A stretch of DNA of 64,000 bases, taken from the NCBI RefSeq assembly GCF_026914265.1, contig NC_069136.1:54601658-54665657 (forward strand), written 5' to 3'. This document shows, one piece after another, positions 60,345-64,000 of this stretch; position 1 is the first letter of the stretch; each line of letters opens with the position of its first letter. This stretch comes from Mya arenaria. Lineage: Eukaryota > Mollusca > Bivalvia > Myida > Myidae. The notes below the pieces were generated by a model, which had not been told where the DNA came from, did not search any database, and saw only the letters and a list, made by a program, of their open reading frames with translations. A program made the translations under genes and the position numbers.

Positions 60345-61260
60345 CTTTTTAAAAAAAAATATTACCTTTGTTTTATTTGCATTTACACTAATATTTATGT
60401 GAAAAACGTTCTGTAACTATTTATTACAGTAATGTTTTAACAACAACAGGTTATTTTCACTTTCAGATTCTGATAAAATAAAGTGCCTTTTATACGTTTT
60501 CTTTTTGAAACAAAAACTACAACTATTTTAAAAACACAGATAGTTTTGTCATTTGTGTGCACATTTCCGATGTATAATGTATTCAAAGTTGTTCGAAGGC
60601 CATGCCAAACAACAATGGTATATGATTATATTTATGTAAACAACAACACGACTTTACTTATCTAATATGCAAACATATATCAAAGAAATTGTTATTGCAT
60701 CCACTACATCCATAACTTCCAAAACGGGTTGATTTTTTTCCATTATGAACGCGGCGTTTTGAATCATTTCACTCAAAGGGTTTGTCATATATCATGAATA
60801 AGAAATAAGTAGTTTATAATGACGTCATATACAAATAAAATGGATCCAACTAGCAACACATGAAATCATTATTTCTTCTATCCAATAGTGTAATGATTAA
60901 TTGTACATTAAAACGTAGTTCAATCACTTCTTGACTGTTGACTTTCTTTTACCGGAGGATGTACATGGAACGGAGTTGGCTGGAGTATATCTTGTCTTCC
61001 ATTTGAATGTACTCAACACTGCATCAATTGAATTTATCCATCTTTTTCAACATTTAGTGAAACATATGAGCGTTGACCCCGTCTCTTACAGAGGGACAAT
61101 GGATAATTTAGACGTATCACCATGACGGCCTACCTAGAATGTAAATTTAACATTTTAAAATCGATCAAATGGATGGATTTATATTCATTTCATGAAAGAA
61201 ATGTCATTTGGAATAATAGTTCAATGTTGAATGCATTATCGCCACAGTTGAGTGAGTAGT
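60345..61260. other. Interior of the long-TIR insertion, no supported gene
   Basis: AT-rich. A 64-codon ORF at 60931-61125 (FLLPEDVHGTELAGVYLVFH) is of normal composition but has no recognised family. Confidence 0.35.
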
Positions 61261-63234
61261 TGAAATTACTTATTAAATAAAATAAGCATGTTATGAGAAG
61301 ATATCACGTTAACAACAGCAAATATAAAATCCACGTTAACAACAGCACTTCTTTCAATATCGATATTCATTAAAAGAACTAAAATAAATTTTACAAAACA
61401 ATTCGTTTAATGAATGAAATGAGTAAAATTAGCATTTTAACACATGCATGAGTTCTTAAATATTACTAATTACTAAGGTATGTATACAAAACAAAGACTC
61501 ACGGCGCACACAGAGTTGCAACGTTCTACAAAATCCCATCGATTCGAAATTTTGGGCAAGGATTCCATCGTTAAAATACAAGCAAATCCAAAATATTTAA
61601 AATTTGTAGAAGCATATAATAGCATAGTGTTTAATAGGCTAAGAAATGTTTTCTTATCTTTTCTCTCAAAAAAGTTATTTATAAATTGCTGTCACTTTCT
61701 TGCTTGTTAACATCGGTTTTGAACCGTGGTGACACATGCAAGAACCCCGTTGAAGTCACGTGATTCCTCACCCTGTATAGCCCTTTTCTAGAACATTTAT
61801 TATATCTAGTCTGAACGATATCATTTCTACAATACAATGAAGTTGCATGAAAACTTGCCCTGACAGTACACTATTTATTTTCAATGCTAGGTTTTGTTTG
61901 ACATCATGTATTATCCTTGTCGACGAGGACGGGAAAACCTCAGGGAGATGAAGAAGACTACATTTGCGGTGGAGGTGCATTCTTCCGGACGAGAATATGT
62001 CCGCCAGATTATGGACGAGGCTGACAAAAACCATGGGTGAGAAAATAACTCTTTTTATTTATTTATCAAATTAGAATCTGCTAATCCAATAACTTTCAAA
62101 TGATCAATTTGTTCAATATTAGTGTGGAAATAGAATAACACTTTATAAAAATTGTCAGCGTCAATTTAAAAGATCAGTTCAAATATAAAAGACAAAGTTA
62201 ACGGAATGTCGTCAACTTCAGTAAAACTCATTAAGCCATGACGTCACACAATATATATATGACATTGTGTTAAAGTAAAATGGTATTCGTGAGGCATTAC
62301 ACATTTTTTCAACTGACAATATGTGTTTGCATTTTCAGTGTTGATTCAACACCTGATGACACAATGGTGAAGCAAGAATGTATACCCGGCCAAGTGATTT
62401 GTGTCCAGTGAAGAACTTCAAACGGTATATGAGTAGACTTCGTCCAGACCTCGATGAAGTGGCAGTGGCCACGAGACAGTTTCAACAAAACTGATGACTT
62501 GGGGAAAACTTACTTGGTGTTTTGATGGGTCAGATATCGAACACTGCAGCTCTGTCGCAAAAATACCCAAACCACTGTATAAGGGCTACATCCATTTCCG
62601 CACTTGATATAGCAGCATTCGAAGCAAGGCAAATCATCAGAGTAACTGGCCACAAATCAGAAACATCAATCGAAAGCTATGCATCCAGGCTGACTGAGGG
62701 TACAAAGCGAGAGATGTTGGATGCGCTAAGCATTGCATTTCTTGGCGCAGAAGTGCTCCCGTGACGTCAGATATTGTTCCCGAATTGTCTGATCTTGATC
62801 AAATACTTTCAGCTAAAAATGACTTTTCAGAAGCAAGCCTTCCCATTCCTACATCAGAAGCTGACATGACAACCTGTGGTGTTCTGGATCCATCGTTTGT
62901 AACCACTAATGTAAGTGTCGACAACAGCACGAATAATGTACATATCGTTCCTGGATCGCCTCAGATAATAAACATCCCTTATAGGGTTGGTGAACAGGCA
63001 TACTATAATGTAACGCCTCATATGAACAACTGAAATGTTCAATTCCATTTCCATGAAAGATAAGCCTGTCAGTGTTGACCTATTTATTTTAATGGTAACT
63101 TAAAACAGTTTCAACTTTCAAGTTTCCAGTCAAAACGGACAAATAATTGTGATTTGTTGTTTCCACTTTTGACTGCTGTGTATTATTAAATCGCTATTTT
63201 CACATAAATACCATATACTGTGTGAAAACAGGAA

Positions 63235-63581
63235 TTTAAACTGCACTCTCACAAAGTGACAGTTTTTACTCTCTTTTTTTAGTTTTTATTTCAGAATCAG
63301 CTGGTTTTGGTAGCAATGCCTTAAATGCAGTGATATAAGATACCTCACAATAGAACAGATCTCATTTATTTGGAAAACCGCCAAAATTACATTTTTCTTA
63401 AAGCTTCAGTAGAACTTTTAGCCATAAAACATCAATTTTCGATCGCCAATATGAAGAACTGGAATCTGATATTTCATCAGCAATCTTGTATCATTAGTTT
63501 CAATACATTTACGCATAAAATGCCTCATTCTAAGACAAAAAAAACGGTCAAAACGGTCAATCTGTAAGAGTGCAGCTTTAA
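63235..63581. mobile_element. TTAA-flanked fold-back MITE
   Basis: Begins TTTAAACTGCACTCTCACAAAG and ends GTCAATCTGTAAGAGTGCAGC then TTTAA. About 345 bp, diverged, immediately 3' of the DUF3504 gene. Confidence 0.8.
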
Positions 63582-64000
63582 CTATTCTTATTAAATGTGG
63601 TTATTGTTTAAATGATATTTTGTTTTAAAATTTATGTCAGTGAATATGCTGATTTGTTGTACAATCTGTTATTATCAATACATGTTGTGTCTTTTGTTAC
63701 ATTTTTAGATCTATTGTTACTGAAATAATTACAGAACTCGAGGCCTCGGGTAACAGTATTTCCCTCATGTTGACAATATGTACTGTCACACTGGAAGCCA
63801 TGCAATATTTATATAATATTCAATGTTGTTCTAATGTAACTGTTACTGGTATGTTCTTATAAATATGTTTTGGGATTTATTTATAAACATGAAACCGATT
63901 AAAACTGCATACATCGTCATACCATACATGATATAAATAATGCATTTATCAACTAGCACACCTTTCAGTAAGAATATGATCAATAACGAATATGATCAAT
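63582..64000. other. Window end, no supported feature
   Basis: AT-rich, nothing recognised. Confidence 0.5.

Larger units (their letters stand above)
55784..61782. mobile_element. 6-kb insertion bounded by 0.5-kb inverted repeats, class unknown
   Basis: Left repeat 55784 to about 56350 and right repeat about 61268-61782 are inverted copies, visibly diverged. Outer ends read CTATACAGGGTGAGGAATCA inward on both sides, with TA next to CAGGG, compatible with a TA target. It sits entirely inside intron 1 of the DUF3504 gene; removing it leaves an intron of about 330 bp. The interior carries MITEs, a LINE fragment, a palindrome and one 130-codon ORF of unknown kind. No transposase is recognised, so it could be one long-TIR element filled by later insertions, or two opposed copies of a 0.5-kb element. 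Confidence 0.6.
55195..63033 (+). pseudogene. DUF3504 tyrosine-recombinase-like gene copy (Crypton type), three exons
   Basis: Exons: 55195-55560 (FEEMPKYALNNHLRMFF, then KGKGSVVHKPQIADHHM, then NTPCGLQNK), 61891-62036 (DIMYYPCRRGRENLREM, then EADKNHG) and 62339-63033 (RMYTRPSDLCPVKNFKRYM, then NHCIRATSISALD, VTGHKSETSIESYAS, and an acidic tail). Splice joints are clean: AATAAG|GTAGGA to TGCTAG|GTTTTG in phase 0, and CATGG|GTGAG to TTTTCAG|TG in phase 2. The tyrosine-recombinase residues R (CRRGREN), HxxR (NHCIR), H (GHKS) and Y (ESY) are all present. Exon 3 breaks frame near 62370, has two TGA codons at 62492-62497 next to a deletion, and shifts at about 62760 before the tail; the middle of exon 1 is also diverged. 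The ancestor was a Crypton transposase or a domesticated DUF3504 protein; this copy looks inactive. The first intron holds a 6-kb insertion. Confidence 0.8.

Overview
The window looks like intron-rich, AT-rich invertebrate DNA, most probably a bivalve mollusc. Evidence is a monocarboxylate-transporter (MCT/SLC16) family split by phase-1 introns, a decayed Mab-21/cGAS-like receptor gene of the type amplified in molluscs, a DUF3504 (Crypton-type tyrosine recombinase) gene, CR1/jockey-like LINEs, and several MITE and tRNA-derived repeat families. Assignment to bivalves is inference from gene and repeat content; no species marker is visible.

Layout. 1-2.5 kb: 5' five exons of MCT gene A (minus strand, last exon outside the window). 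2.5-9.9 kb: mostly empty, with dispersed repeats and a weak decayed coding remnant near 6.3 kb. 9.9-12.1 kb: Mab-21/cGLR-like pseudogene. 14-18 kb: a 42-bp-arm hairpin, possible minus-strand exons of an unrecognised gene, and a GC-rich inverted-repeat element. 19.3-26.35 kb: a degenerate CR1/jockey-like LINE with separable ORF1 and ORF2. 28.7-33.7 kb: MCT gene B (plus, six exons, 537 aa, apparently intact). 34-40.4 kb: repeats, a small two-exon gene with an overlapping upstream ORF, and a roughly 85-unit TATG microsatellite. 40.8-44.5 kb: unrecognised exon-like ORFs on both strands. 48.1-50.6 kb: MCT copy C, an inverted partial duplicate of gene B and its 5' flank, now a pseudogene. 50.9-54 kb: tRNA-like repeats and a possible signal-peptide exon. 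55.2-63.0 kb: a three-exon DUF3504 tyrosine-recombinase gene copy whose first intron carries a 6-kb insertion bounded by 0.5-kb inverted repeats. That insertion itself contains MITEs, a LINE fragment and a 74-bp-arm palindrome.

How it fits together. MCT A, B and C share the same exon phases and exon sizes (144, 222 and 126 nt), so they come from one ancestral gene. Copy C came from B by an inverted duplication that stops inside exon 4. The rest is dominated by transposable-element traffic: TTAA-flanked fold-back MITEs (five copies), a 170-bp dispersed repeat (six copies or pieces), GC-rich TIR elements (two copies), tRNA-derived SINE-like units (four places) and three near-perfect hairpins with 1-4 nt loops. 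All family assignments are by eye; no database search was possible.
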